Source: Sweltsa coloradensis (taxonomy: Eukaryota; Arthropoda; Insecta; Plecoptera; Chloroperlidae). Taken from it: DNA of 64,000 nt. The first letter of the stretch is position 1. Every line of letters starts with the position of its first letter. The notes beneath the pieces are model-generated. The model was given only the letters and a program-made list of their open reading frames with translations, was not told where the DNA came from and ran no database searches. The stretch spans positions 52,734 to 116,733 of the forward strand of contig JAMZAV010002029.1 of assembly GCA_024449915.1 (NCBI GenBank). Direction: 5' to 3'. This document shows positions 46,893 through 57,883 of this stretch, one piece after another. The position numbers and the translations under genes were made by a program.

Positions 46893-48289
46893 AGAAAGAT
46901 TACGCTTATAGGAGAGGTTCGCTTCTTATAAAGATTTTGTTTTTATGGCGATGAAAGTTCGTCAAATAAAGTGATTCTGTCTAAAGCTAACTATTGATGT
47001 GGATCAAAGTACCTTCAACGTGATTTGACATTAAATTAAGTTTAATGTTGTGATTCCATTTGAAACGATGAGGGGATAATAATATGAGATTGAAACTTTG
47101 GCGCAGACTTCAACGTATTTAGCGGGTTTAAACACACGATTCCCAACGCTTACATCACAACCACTAAAAGCCAGCAGATACGACTGTGGCGAAGTAGGAT
47201 AAAGCCGTAGCTATCCTTATCAATTCCCATTGTCTCCATCTTAAACCCACACTTGAAGTTTACCCTATTGGCAATTTGCACTAACGACCACGCTCACGTT
47301 TCATCGCCCCTTAAAGATGATCTGCCTTCAACGTAACCAGGTCAACTATGAGGATTTTAATTGACAATCAGATTCGAACATCAAGGAGATTCAAAGTTAT
47401 TGGCCAATCATATTTGAGCATCTCAATTACACTCAGTAATAGAGTAATAAGAAGGAGACACATTAAGTTGGTAAAAGATGAATTAAAATATCAGCATCGT
47501 TAATTATGTTACAGCTGTGAAGGGTGTTTTAGATGTTCAAACTGGTGTAAATTATAATGACAGTGAAAAGTAAAGGAATGGAGAAGCTCTGCAAGTTATA
47601 ACGGTAAGCAAAAGAGGTCAATTAGACAGGTACTCCCATCTTATTCTCCCCCCCCCCCTTCCGACCCCCGCTACCTCCACAACCTCCTGCTCAAATTTAA
47701 TATTAACTGAGCTGAGTGCATTAATTAATTTCTAACGGTTGGTATGGTTGAACATTTTTTTTTAATTGGGATGCGTTCATCAAAATATGTCTTTGGAGCA
47801 ATCAAGAATTGTTGTCACACGATGCACTCACCAAGTTCTTTAACTTAAGTAACTTGATTCACACCTTGTTGGCAGATGTGTATACAATTATTTATATAAA
47901 TTAGCTTGCTTCCAATCAAAATCGTTAAAATAACGTCAAACCAAACAGGAAAAGCGGTTTTCAGGATAGGTTTAAATTTCCAAAACTTATTAATTTACTT
48001 TCGTCACTTACAAGGAGACTTATTATTTTTCACTTTAATAATCCCACGACTGGTTATACTTATTGTAGAGAATGAACGGGTCAGAAACTTGTATATTATA
48101 TAGAACGTCTACATTAACTTTTCAAATGGTCATAAACTCCTTATCGTCATGATTTGGTTAATTTCATGTTTAAACTATATACTTCCTAGCTATAAGTATG
48201 TTATCAAGCAGGAGTGCGGGAGTACTCACATTGAAAAGAGCTACTCACTCAACAGATTGTCGACGAAAAACACATAAATAGAAATCTGC
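46893..48289. other. No recognised gene
   Basis: AT-rich with an 11-base C run at 47648-47658. A 65-codon frame at 47906-48103 is unrecognised. Confidence 0.5.
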
Positions 48290-48396
48290 CGAACAATGAA
48301 ATTTAAATATTGTACACAAAAGTGTTCCTTTAAAAAAGTATGCACATTCTGCATCATGTGTTCGGTTTTAGTCGTGAGACGTGACACATGTTCAGA
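48290..48396 (-). repeat. Dispersed repeat block T, copy 3
   Basis: Minus strand: GTGTCACGTCTCACGACTAA then AACCGAACACA, with GTCTGGCCGTCTG just upstream, matching the first half of 16556-16672. Later parts of the block are not recognisable. Confidence 0.5.
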
Positions 48397-48694
48397 CGGC
48401 CAGACAAATGATGCATTAGTGTGGCTACGCTCCCTAATTTATTATCTCCATTATCCGTAAACGACTTCCTTACAGGCGTAATGTTTTCGATCGCAAGCCT
48501 GCAGTATACTACAACACTCACTCCATGCCAGTCAATATTTCATGCCGCTGGTGAAGAATGGACGCGGACTGAATACGGATGCCTCTTCTGTGCCCCACTC
48601 AGGCAGAAAATAACTTTCAGGGGGATAGATTCTCAGCTTGTCCGATATCTCGTCTTACAACGTACTTTAAGTGTGAGCTAAATCCAAGCTTATC

Positions 48695-49491
48695 GGAGCA
48701 AAGTAGAGGCAATAGTTTAGAACGTCGGCTCGATGTTGTATAGTCCTGTTGTGATGTTGTCTTATTGGAGCAAAGTAGAGGCAATAGTTTAGAACGTCGG
48801 CTCGATGTTGTATAGTCCTGTTGTGATGTTGTCTTATTGGAGCAAAGTAGAGGCAAAAGTTTAGAACGTCGGCTCGATGTTGTACAGTCCTGTTGTGATG
48901 TTGTCTTATTGGAGCAAAGTAGAGGCAAAAGTTTAGCACGTCGGCTCGATGTTGTATAGTCCTGTTGTGATGTTGTCTTATTGGAGCAAAGTAGAGGCAA
49001 AAGTTTAGAACGTCGGCTCGATGTTGTATAGTCCTGTTGTGATGTTGTCTTATTGGAGCAAAGTAGAGGCAATAGTTTAGAACTCGGCTCGATGTTGTAT
49101 AGTCCTGTTGTGATGTTGTCTATTGGAGCAAAGTAGAGGCAATAGTTTAGAACGTCGGCTCGATGTTGTATAGTCCTGTATAGGATATGATTTAACAGGA
49201 TTGGAGCAAAGTAGAGGCAATAGTTTAGCACGTCGGCTCGATGTTGTATAGTCCTGTATAGGATATGATTTAACAGGATTGGAGCAAACTAGAGGCAAAA
49301 TTTAGCACGTCGGCTCGATGTTGTATAGTCCTGTATAGGATATGATTTAACAGGATTGGAGCAAAGTAGAGGCAATAGTTTAGCACGTCGGCTCGATGTC
49401 GTAAGTCCTGTATAGGATAGATTTAACAGGTTGGAGCAAAGTAGAGGCAATAGTTTAGCACGTCGGCTCGATGTTGTATAGTCCTGTATAG
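48695..49491 (+). repeat. Satellite array, 11 units of two types
   Basis: Units begin GGAGCAAAGTAGAGGCAATA at 48695, 48767, 48839, 48911, 48983, 49055, 49125, 49203, 49281, 49358 and 49433. The first six are 72 bp (the sixth 70) and end GTTGTGATGTTGTCTTATT. The next four are 75-78 bp and end with TATAGGATATGATTTAACAGGA-like text, and the last is partial. Within a type, units differ by a few bases. Both 72 and 78 are multiples of three, so long open frames appear (up to 204 codons on the minus strand with 24- and 26-residue repeats). I regard these as a by-product. Confidence 0.93.
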
Positions 49492-49734
49492 AAAATCTCT
49501 CAAATTAGTTTTTAATTTCATGCGGGGAATCTGCTAATGAATCATTATTGCGTCTCCTCGGGGGTTGATAAATGCTACAGTGGTAACTCAATTCAATTCA
49601 AATTGATCTTCTAAAATAATTTTACAGAACAAAACCATGTGTATATAATGCAAAAAAAGTTTGCATAAAATAAAATACATTTTTGTAGGATGCCCGCTGT
49701 AGGGTTTACACATTAGATTTAACCAATTTGACCC

Positions 49735-49948
49735 ACTTCAGGTGACTAATTGGGTATATTGCGGATAGGATAATTGTGAATGGATGTTCGAGGGCTATTT
49801 AAGTGGGCTCAAACTCTTACTTTCGCATTATCTACTAAAGAAAACCTAGGAAAAAACCTTCAGTCAGGATTGCCGGTCTTGACGGGATTCGAACCCAGGA
49901 CCTCCCGAATCAGAGTCGCGCGCTGAACGCTCGAGCCAACACTGTCAG
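49735..49948 (-). mobile_element. SINE family A, partial
   Basis: The minus strand starts ACAGTGTTGGCTCGAGCGTT, then GACTCTGATTCGGGAGGTCC and the B box GGTTCGAATCC. The body has CAATCCTGACTGAAGGTTTT and AATAGCCCTCGAACATCC. The terminal tail is not preserved. Confidence 0.78.
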
Positions 49949-50623
49949 TAATCACCAGTGAACGGACGCTAGAGTCAGCTGGAGGCTCTGCGAGCTAGCA
50001 TGTGTTGAAGTACTGAACTTGTACCCAATAGTGACGTAGTAGACACCACGTGTGAGCTAGGCCTGTCTGAAGCGACGCACGTCTCAAGTTCACAAACCCT
50101 TCGATGACCATCGTAAAGAAAAGTTGTTTAAAGAAAGGAAACGTTAGACTTGGGTGTAGTCCGGCCTAACGCTTAAAAACATCACATTTCAATTAAGACT
50201 CCGGGCTTCCTTAGTGACGGCGCATGTACGCCCCGGGGTACCAGACTAGCCCCAAGAAGATCTTCCCTCTGTGGTTGGGCTGCCCACGCACTTCACAAGA
50301 CACTCTCTAGACGGCTCAATGCCGGGATTGGAAAACTTTCATCGGGCTTAAATAAATGAAATGCCAGAGGTTTAACAAAGGAAGAATGAGATTCTGTGAG
50401 TGTGGGTTCAAAACTAAGATTTCAATAACTTCGATTGGAATGTTTGAAATTTTGAATAAATATTTGTTTTCAATATGATAAATCTTTTACTTTTATCTTT
50501 TCTATTTTATCAAAACCAATCGAGATAATTTTGAGAAAGTTTAATCCTTTAATTTAAGGCAACCTATCTTTGTATCTGTGTATAGAATGTGAAAAAATCG
50601 CAAAAGTTGGGCCACGTGTAAAC
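49949..50623. other. No recognised gene
   Basis: A moderately GC-richer stretch at 49960-50330 without a readable frame, then AT-rich DNA up to the LTR element. Confidence 0.5.
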
Positions 50624-50632
50624 ATACACTTT

Positions 50633-51480
50633 TGCGAGCCCCCCGTCTACCGCCGCTTTTGTATGCAAAATTAGGAGGGAGAAAATTAGATTTGACTTGG
50701 ACCTCGATGGCAACTAGGGCCTAAAGGGGCATTGGAGGATTAAGGTAAAAACAAAACGTGCTTTCAGGGCACGTGGGCGGCGCTCGAATTCTAGAAGGTC
50801 AACGGTTCAGGGTTTTGAAGCGGCGGGCTAGAAGGTCAAGGGTTTTTCAGGCGTTTTTGAGAGCGGGGCAGGTCTAGAAGGTCAAGGGTTTTCGGGCCCG
50901 TTTTTGAGAGCTTGCAGGTCTAGAAGGGTCAAGGGTTTTTCAGGCCGTTTTTTGAGAGCTTGCAGGTTCGAGTTAAAGGGGGGGTTTTTTTGGAGGGGAC
51001 TTTAAACAAAGAAGAGACAGAGGTAATTTGGGGTGTAGATATATTTTACATTTACTTTACAAAAAAATGGATGGGGAGCAGTGTGGCAGGCAAAACCGAA
51101 CCACAAAAATTTCCCCGTTTTAGCCTGGGCCCGGGGGGTTTTTATATACCCACCACCCCCGTCCTGACCCAACCCCAAACGGCGATTTAAACACGTGACA
51201 CCCCCCCGAGGAGGGGGTGATGCATGAGTTTAGTGAGGTTGGGGAGGGGGGAGGTGGCGAAAAAACCCAAGCTACAGATCATAATAATACATATTAAAAA
51301 AACATACCCCGTAAATTCATGATTAAAACTTAAAAATTTAAAAGGGTTTTTCAATAATTGTCTATTATTAATTTATAATTGCGTATTAGTGATCACTGAT
51401 TTTCGACTTCGCGGGGGAATTTCGCCCCAGTAACAATATTACTTTGAAGATTAAAGGTGCGCGTGAAGGGGGGTCCCAAA
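50633..51480 (-). repeat. LTR element 2, 3' LTR
   Basis: Aligns over its length with 54448-55256, sharing for example GACTTGGACCTCG, GAGACAGAGGTAATT, ATTTTACATTTACTTTAC and CATGATTAAAACTTA. There are many single-base and homopolymer-length differences. It carries about four ~46-bp internal repeats at 50791-50972 built on TCTAGAAGGTCAAGGGTTTT. Confidence 0.85.
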
Positions 51481-53235
51481 TACCCCCACCCAAAAATGGG
51501 GACACGTCTTTTTTTGATTACTGTACCACGGACGGATCGTTTTCCCACGCCCTTTCGGGTAGACCGGCGGGGGTTGATCGGGGCCAAAACCGGGTGGGGG
51601 GAGTGAAACGCTCAGCCAAGAGGAGGGACCTCGCAAAAGGGAACGGAGGGTCGCCGCCAAGGGGTGGCGGGACTGTGGTGCCCCGGAAGCCCACCCAGAG
51701 TCCATGCGAAGGCCCCCAAATTTGGAAGGGGGAAAATGGCAAGGCCTGACAAGACAGGTCAGGCCGGAAAGCCACGTCGTCTCGAAGTTCCTCCGACTCT
51801 GCCACCACCGCTGCCCCTAGATTTTTGTTTGCGGGGTTGGGAAATTAGGTTTGAGAGGGGATTGTTCATAGGATCGAAAAACAGGCTGGTTTGAAGCGAG
51901 AAGAAGTTTTTGAAATGGAGTGGGAGTGCGGGGGTTTTTGGCGCCTAGTGTCTCAGGTTTTTTGGTATCGGGTTTTGACCCCTCCCCCCCTTCAAACGCC
52001 GTGACAGGCTTCGCTCTCATCCTTGGACGTGGGGGGCGGCGAGTTGGGGACACTTGCATCTTTCTGCAGCGAATGGTATTTGATAAGCGGATGATTTCTA
52101 GATCTAATATTTTGGTATTTGAACCTTCTTCAATGGCAGTTTTCCCCGCGGTTTTTGTTTTATCTTCTGAAAATTTGCCTGACCTCCCACCTTTTTAACT
52201 CGAAACTGCTCTGTTTTTGCATACGTCATTGTAGATTGAGGGGATTAGTTTACAACATTGTCGCCTATGCGGGGGAACATTATTGTTGACATAATATAAT
52301 GCTTTTTACGCGTTTTGTTTCCCCAGTCAATGTATAAGCTTTTTGTGAGAATACAAAAAGCTATTTTATCAATAGTATGTGGTAGTATTTTTAATCCCTC
52401 GACGTGATGTTTTTATTTCGTAGGAAAGGGTTGTGTATCCGCGCAAAAAAATTTTGGACTCCCCGTGGTCTCTTTTTGAGGTTGAAAAAGTGGAACCGGT
52501 TTCTGCGCGTTCCCCTTTTTTCTCTGGTCGTTTTGTGCAATGCCTATGACGTCAGGCGTAAATAGGTCTGGAATAGTACAATCAGTAAAACTAGAGGTGA
52601 CCAAAGAGAGCATTTTTTTTATGAACAATCCGATACTTTCCCTATCAGCGTCCAGCCGAGTTTGGGTTTCTATGGCCACCGGCCCGGGACTGTAATCTTT
52701 AATTTTTCCAGTGATGTTTGCCTGGACGTCGGCGCCGAAAGTATCTCGATTTTTTTTGATTTGGGCCCATAATCACTTATTTTTAGTTTTTTCTCTTAAC
52801 ATTTTTTCCATGCACCCTTGGAATGCTTTTTGCAAAAACGCAGTTTTCCCGGGTTGTCGAGGACTTTAAATTTTACACGTGAAATTTGCTATCCGGATTG
52901 GTCAAGAAACTACATTTTCTTTGTTTTTCTAGGGAGCGTCACGTGACCCCCGAATAAACCCGTGTTTTAATGTCTCACCCCTTTACTGGGAAAAATCACT
53001 CCCGAAAAATTTTTTTCAGTGATGATGATCCGAACCCTGTTTTTATTTTTGCCGGGTTAGTCTACTCTTCCATTATGCCCTTCTTCTTAACTTGAAGGGT
53101 TTGAAGGATGACGTTTTTTGAGTGACGTTAAGTTAGCCAGTGATTACTGTTCTCTTGTGCGTATCTCAATCGTTTTTTCATCCTTTTTTTTTGGTTGTTT
53201 GGGAAATTTTTCACGACATTGCTCTATGTTTTTTC
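51481..53235 (-). pseudogene. LTR element 2 internal region, unread
   Basis: GC-rich near 51490-51850, AT-richer beyond. Open frames on both strands (up to 101 codons) are short, overlap and carry no motif I can name. By position a protease and the start of pol belong here. The text is dense in homopolymers, so frames are unreliable. Confidence 0.45.
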
Positions 53236-53239
53236 AACA

Positions 53240-53545
53240 ACATGCATTTATTTTTGTTGCAGATTTCGCGGAATGCCCTTGAAGAGACATGAAAAAAAAG
53301 GGCCCTTTTCAGGACTAGGCCCGCCGTCTCAAGTGTCAACGCCTAGTTTTCTGTAACATTCGGCGAGAGATGTTGTTTATAAAAAAACAAGCAGTTGTGC
53401 GACTCCCTATTGCTATTTTTCGAGTCAATAGGTCATCCGGTAGCAAATTAGGATTTCCTGCTTGTTTGGGAATTTTCATGGGAACCGGTGATTTAAAAGG
53501 GGTTTTTTTAACCTCGCGCGTTCCTCGCTCGTAACTTATTTTCAA
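53240..53545 (-). pseudogene. LTR element 2 gag zinc-knuckle region
   Basis: On the minus strand near 53340-53400 a cysteine-phenylalanine start, then histidine/serine residues and a CY.K-like end, fit a BEL gag zinc knuckle with frame slips. A second patch at about 53230-53290 (GHSSRA-like, followed by CNK) fits the next knuckle. The spacing is disturbed, so this is a likely but not certain reading. Confidence 0.5.
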
Positions 53546-53836
53546 AAAGTTTTATTTGTAATTGAAGGTCGGTTTCAATCCTATCGGTTTTAACTGAAGT
53601 GTTTAAAAGGCGGCTTGCCTCTCCCAAGCCTTTATCAGTTTCTGGGTAGGCAACTTTCCCCCATTGGGAAGGGATTATTGAGTATTATCATTAACCCCGC
53701 CAGGATTTAGTGGCGAAGTTGCGCTTTAATCTTATCATAAATTTTGAAATTTAAACCGACATCGTTTTTTTACGTTGATCAATTTTAGCAGTTCCCGGAT
53801 AATACGTCAATGAGAACGTTTTGCCCATATCTTGTC

Positions 53837-54067
53837 TTAAGGCCTCAATGGTTTATTGAATGGTTGATTTACGGATAAAAGGACACATCTCCTTGGGTCG
53901 TATCCTTTTCCATGCACGAGATAAATTTGTAGTTTTCTTCGGGCGCAATTTTCCTTATCATCGTGGATTTTTTTAAATTGGCCCCAAAAAAGCAAGCCAC
54001 TCTCAACATTGCCACTGAATTTTTTCAGTTTAATTCCGGTAACCTGTATTTTTTCGGGTTTGACCAA
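53837..54067 (-). pseudogene. LTR element 2 gag, BEL-type (DUF1759-like)
   Basis: A 76-codon minus-strand piece includes KLKKFSGNVES, then FWGQFKKIHDDKE. This corresponds to the L.KF.G....W..F...F...H........K..YL pattern of the BEL/Pao gag domain (DUF1759). The expected YLV appears a few residues later, after a frame disturbance. Gag would form the particle that packages element RNA. It lies about 400-600 bp inside the 5' LTR, as expected. Confidence 0.72.
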
Positions 54068-54447
54068 TTACCAAATTTTAATTTTTTGTAGAGGATGCTG
54101 ATTTCTATTTGTTTATAATTCCTCCGTGAGTTTTCCTTCATGAAATGAAATTTATCGCGGTAAGATTCAATAGAATATATTTTTCCTCTATACCTGTCAC
54201 TTTTTGTTTTTCCCCCCCCCCACCCAAAACGCAATGATCTTTCATCTATGCTTCTAGCCCGTTGTTTTTATCTTTAGCAGTTTAGTAGTTCATTAGCTCT
54301 TCGAGGGAGGATAGGTTTTTCTATTCTGACTGATTTGTTGATAATTTAAATAAATGCTGACCCAAAAGGGTGTCCTTTTTTAAGGGCCTCCATTTTAATT
54401 CCGTAAGGGCTATAGTGAATCGGGGGTCCTGTCACGGTCCCAAAAGT

Positions 54448-55256
54448 TGCGAGCGCCCCCTCTACCGCCGAGGTGTGAAAATTTGGACGGGAGAATAGTT
54501 AGTATTTGACTTGGACCTCGAGGCAACTAGGCCAAAGGGAGCATTGGAGGATTAAGGTACTAACTAACGTGCTTTTTGGGCCCCGTAGGGGCCCCCGAAA
54601 GTTCTAGAAGGTCAAAAGGTTTCAGCCCCTTTTGAAGCTGGCAGGTCTAAAGGTCAACGGTTTAGGCCGCTTTTTTAGAGCGGAGGTCAGAAGGTCAACG
54701 GTTTCAGGCGCTTTTTTTTGAGCTTGAGGGCTGAAGGTCAAGGTTTAGGCCGCTTTTTAGAGCTTTAGGTTCGACGTTTAAGGGGGGATTTTTTTATGGG
54801 GCATTAAATCAAAGCAAGAGACAGAGGTAATTAGGGGGTGAATATTTTACATTTACTTTACAGAAAGGATGGGTGAGCATGTGGAGCAAACCGAACCACA
54901 AGAACTAGATTTTAGCCCGGACCGGGCGGTTTATAACCCCCCGCCCGTCCCGTAGCCCAACCAAACGCGAGTTCAAATCACGTGACAGCCCCCCAGGAGG
55001 GGGGACTGCAGACGTAGGGGTTGGTGGAGGGGGGAGGCTGGCGAAAACAAGCTACAGCTCATAATACTACAATTTTAAAAACATACCCCATAAAATTCAT
55101 GATTAAAACTTATAAATAAAAGTCTTTCAATAATTGTATTACTTAAATTAAATTGTCGTATTTAGGATCAGAGTTTTGACTTCGCGCGGAAATTTCGCCC
55201 TCGTAAAAATATTCATTTGAAGATTTAATAGGGCGCGTGAAGTGGGGGTCGCAACA
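54448..55256 (-). repeat. LTR element 2, 5' LTR
   Basis: On the minus strand it runs from TGTTGCGACCCCCACTTCAC to GCGCTCGCA (TG...CA). About 809 bp. The internal ~43-bp repeats at 54604-54777 correspond to those of the other LTR. It is GC-rich in its right-reading half and contains AGCCCCCCAGGAGGGGGG, a strong small hairpin. Confidence 0.85.
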
Positions 55257-55266
55257 ATACACTTTT

Positions 55267-55904
55267 GACAGATTTTTTTTTAAAACGATACCTTTAATAT
55301 TTTTTTAAAAACAAAAAAGTGTTGTTTTTGATTTTAATATTTAAAGAATTTCAAAAACACAAAAAAAAAAAGAAAACAGAAAAGAGATTATTGAAGCTGC
55401 AAAAAAAAAAAAATAATTATGAGTGATATTTTACCGAGAATCTGAAAATTTTGGATATAAAAAAAAAACAACCTAAAAACAACATTTTCATATCTGGTAA
55501 TAACCCAGTAGTCAATACCATAAACCTTGATCTTCTTTCGACGATTTTAATTACATCGTCTCCAGTAGAATGACCCCCATCTTTTTCTCTCTTGCCGGTA
55601 AGCCTCAAACGGACTAATAAAGGCTATTCAAACAGAGAGTCAACCAGCCCGATGTCAGTGTAGTGGGTTTAAAGGACCTTTGACATCCACGAGAGTGTGG
55701 ATTCAACAGAGAGGATAAAAAGGGTATTTTTTTTTTTTTAGAAATGTGTGATTTATAGAAGTAATGGGCATTTAATATGCCAAAAAGATAAATCAATCGG
55801 TAGAATTTGTACATCAATAATGGATTGAAATACATAACCAAAATAGAGTATAAGGCCGTCTGAATTAATCCAATATATTGGCGTCAGAGAAAAGTGAAAT
55901 CGTA
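55267..55904. other. No recognised gene
   Basis: Several 10-13-base A runs (55360-55460) and a T run near 55726. No gene seen. Confidence 0.5.
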
Positions 55905-55925
55905 TTTGGTGGAGGTGCCGGGTCC
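55905..55925 (+). other. Dispersed GGTGGAGGTGCCGGGT motif
   Basis: TTTGGTGGAGGTGCCGGGTC, the exact commonest form. GAGAAAAGTGAAA lies 7-20 bp before it and TTTTCACTTTCTC 45-60 bp after it, an inverted pair around the motif. Confidence 0.85.
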
Positions 55926-57399
55926 ACGTTAACATGGAGTTCTTATGGTTCATTTGCGGACTTTTCACTTTCTCGTTAAAACTCCCCTACAAAAAACCCT
56001 AGTTTAAGAATAGGATGGTTTGATCTTGACCTTGGGAAGTATTTTTTATTTTAAAGTCTACCCTATTTAGGAAGACAGTTAAAAATATAATTTTTAAAGA
56101 AGACACAATCTTTAAAATTTAAATCGCATAGTTTGGAATAGTAATTATAACAATAGAGTATATTAAGAAACCATTTCAAATAACATATACAAATTGTATA
56201 TAAATAAACAATATAAAGTAAAATGAATTAAATTTATTCTAAAAGAAAATAGAAAAAAGAAATTAGAAAAGATAATATGTTTTCGTTCTTTTAATCGAAA
56301 GTCTGGGGTACAAACCTTGGTTTGGGCGAGACTTGCTGGTGACTTTCAACCAAAGACACGCAATGTAAATGAGGTAATAAAAAGATAATGTAAGTGTAAC
56401 ACTGGTTTTAGTAGAATATAATAATTAAAGTAATGCTGCAATATACCTATACTAGTACCACCACTAAAATACCATTTAGATAATTTCATAATTTTTTAGA
56501 CTATTCTCCGGTACCTTTTTTGTTAATTTGTATTAACCTTCCTCTTAATAATACATGTTCAAAACGGAGAGAGCGCGAACTCGAAAACCTTTATTTTCAC
56601 CATTGATATATGAATAATTGTTGATCCATTGCTGACATGTTTTAATGATAGGTTAATTATTGTATTGTGAGAGGTAATTTAAATATATTAAATATTTTAA
56701 TCTCAACGGAACAATGCATGTTTAATGTGACTAACAACAATGTGAATATAAAAACTTGTACTGTTTAAATTACTCAAATTTTGATTGGTATTTGAATAGC
56801 AAATAAACTAATATCACGAAATAAAAACGTGGAATACTCAGTTATGTATGTGTTAAGGTGAAGATTCCCAGACAGCAAGCAAGCAAGTAGTACGATAGTG
56901 CGTTGACCTCAGTGTCCAATATGTTGACAGCGTGCAGCTGAAGACGGCTTTGCCTAGACGGTGTAGTGTAGATAACTTATGCCGGACCCTCCTCTTGTGT
57001 GTTTAGGTCAGCTCATTCTCTTTGCCATCTACTCAGAATCTGATTGCACAGCGAATCTACCATGGAGTAACGGGGTTCGCCTAGATCAATGCCCTTAGTC
57101 TGTGTTGAGCCAAGGACGAGAATATAGCAGAACATAGCTGAATTATAAATATAATTAAATAGATAAAAAAGTATTTAAAGAGTTAGTGAATAGACCCCCT
57201 GAGTTTGGTAGCTAACATCGAAGTGACACACCAAAGATTTACACGCGACAACGATTTCTTCGACAAGTAGGGCATAAAGATCGTCCCGTGTTATTTCTTA
57301 TGTGAGATTTGTTTGATCATTTTTTTCAACAACAGTTTTAATAAAAATTAACTAAATTGTCAAACTATTAATAAAGGGTAGTTCAGGACAAGTGTTTAC
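55926..57399. other. No recognised gene
   Basis: AT-rich, with no element or gene recognised. Confidence 0.5.
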
Positions 57400-57577
57400 A
57401 ATGTATACCGTGCATCGTTGCTAACACGGCTACAAAGTCATCACCTACATAATATAGCACACACATGGATGGATTTCAGAACGCACCAATAAAATAAAAC
57501 CTTCTTCCTGAAGCGGGAATCGAACCTGGGAACTTCTGAATTGGCCTCACACTAGAACCCAGCGAACAACCCACACT
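57400..57577 (-). mobile_element. SINE family B, head and body
   Basis: Minus strand: AGAAGTTCCCAGGTTCGATT gives a B box in a tRNA-like head. Then GATGACTTTGTAGCCGTGTT and AGCAACGATGCAC parallel the body words of 14128-14552. The tail is missing. Confidence 0.6.
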
Positions 57578-57668
57578 ATCAAAATGTCTATAAGTAGTAA
57601 CGAGCAATGTTATTACAGAAAACTAAATCAAAAAGTCTAAAACAAATATAAAATTAAATAAGTTCCTA

Positions 57669-57883
57669 GACCCGGCACCTCCACCAAAAGTCTATAATCA
57701 GATAAACACATGGCTGTTCTTCTATTAACAATGTATGACTTCCGAGAAAAATACAATTAAAAGCAAACAATTATTTTCACACGGCTTTTTTGACATTACT
57801 TGAGCGTATTTTAAACCGAATATTAACATTTTAACAATAATAATAGTATTTAACTTATTTTTCGACCCGGCACCTCCACCAAA
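57669..57883 (-). other. Paired GGTGGAGGTGCCGGGT motifs in a diverged duplication
   Basis: GACCCGGCACCTCCACCAAA at 57669 and 57864, 195 bp apart in direct orientation. Here the flanks are also alike: TATAAT, ATGGCTGTTCTT and ATTAACAA/ATTGACAA follow both, so a ~190-bp unit is duplicated. This is the only place where more than the motif is clearly shared between full copies. Confidence 0.85.

Larger units (their letters stand above)
50633..55256 (-). mobile_element. Second BEL-type LTR element, internally short
   Basis: Long direct repeats (50633-51480 and 54448-55256) enclose only about 2.97 kb. ATACACTTT stands immediately outside both ends (50624-50632 and 55257-55265), a 9-base target-site duplication or a 5-base one plus chance. 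Beside the right LTR the minus strand reads TTTTGGGACCGTGACAGGA, suitable as a primer-binding site. A G-rich run next to the left LTR fits a polypurine tract. Gag motifs are readable on the minus strand, but I could place no reverse transcriptase or integrase motif. The element is either a gag-only non-autonomous derivative or has lost its centre in assembly. Confidence 0.78.

Noticed and set aside
48617..49231. 204-codon minus-strand frame of repeated peptides
   Set aside because: It follows from the 72- and 78-bp satellite periods being multiples of three. Other frames in the array are also open and no start or promoter context supports it.
48695..49491. CRISPR array
   Set aside because: The units are contiguous tandem repeats without unique spacers, in a eukaryotic context.
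51444..52198. Overlapping plus-strand frames in the second LTR element
   Set aside because: GC-rich sequence leaves several frames open on both strands. None has a recognisable motif and the gag reading is on the minus strand.
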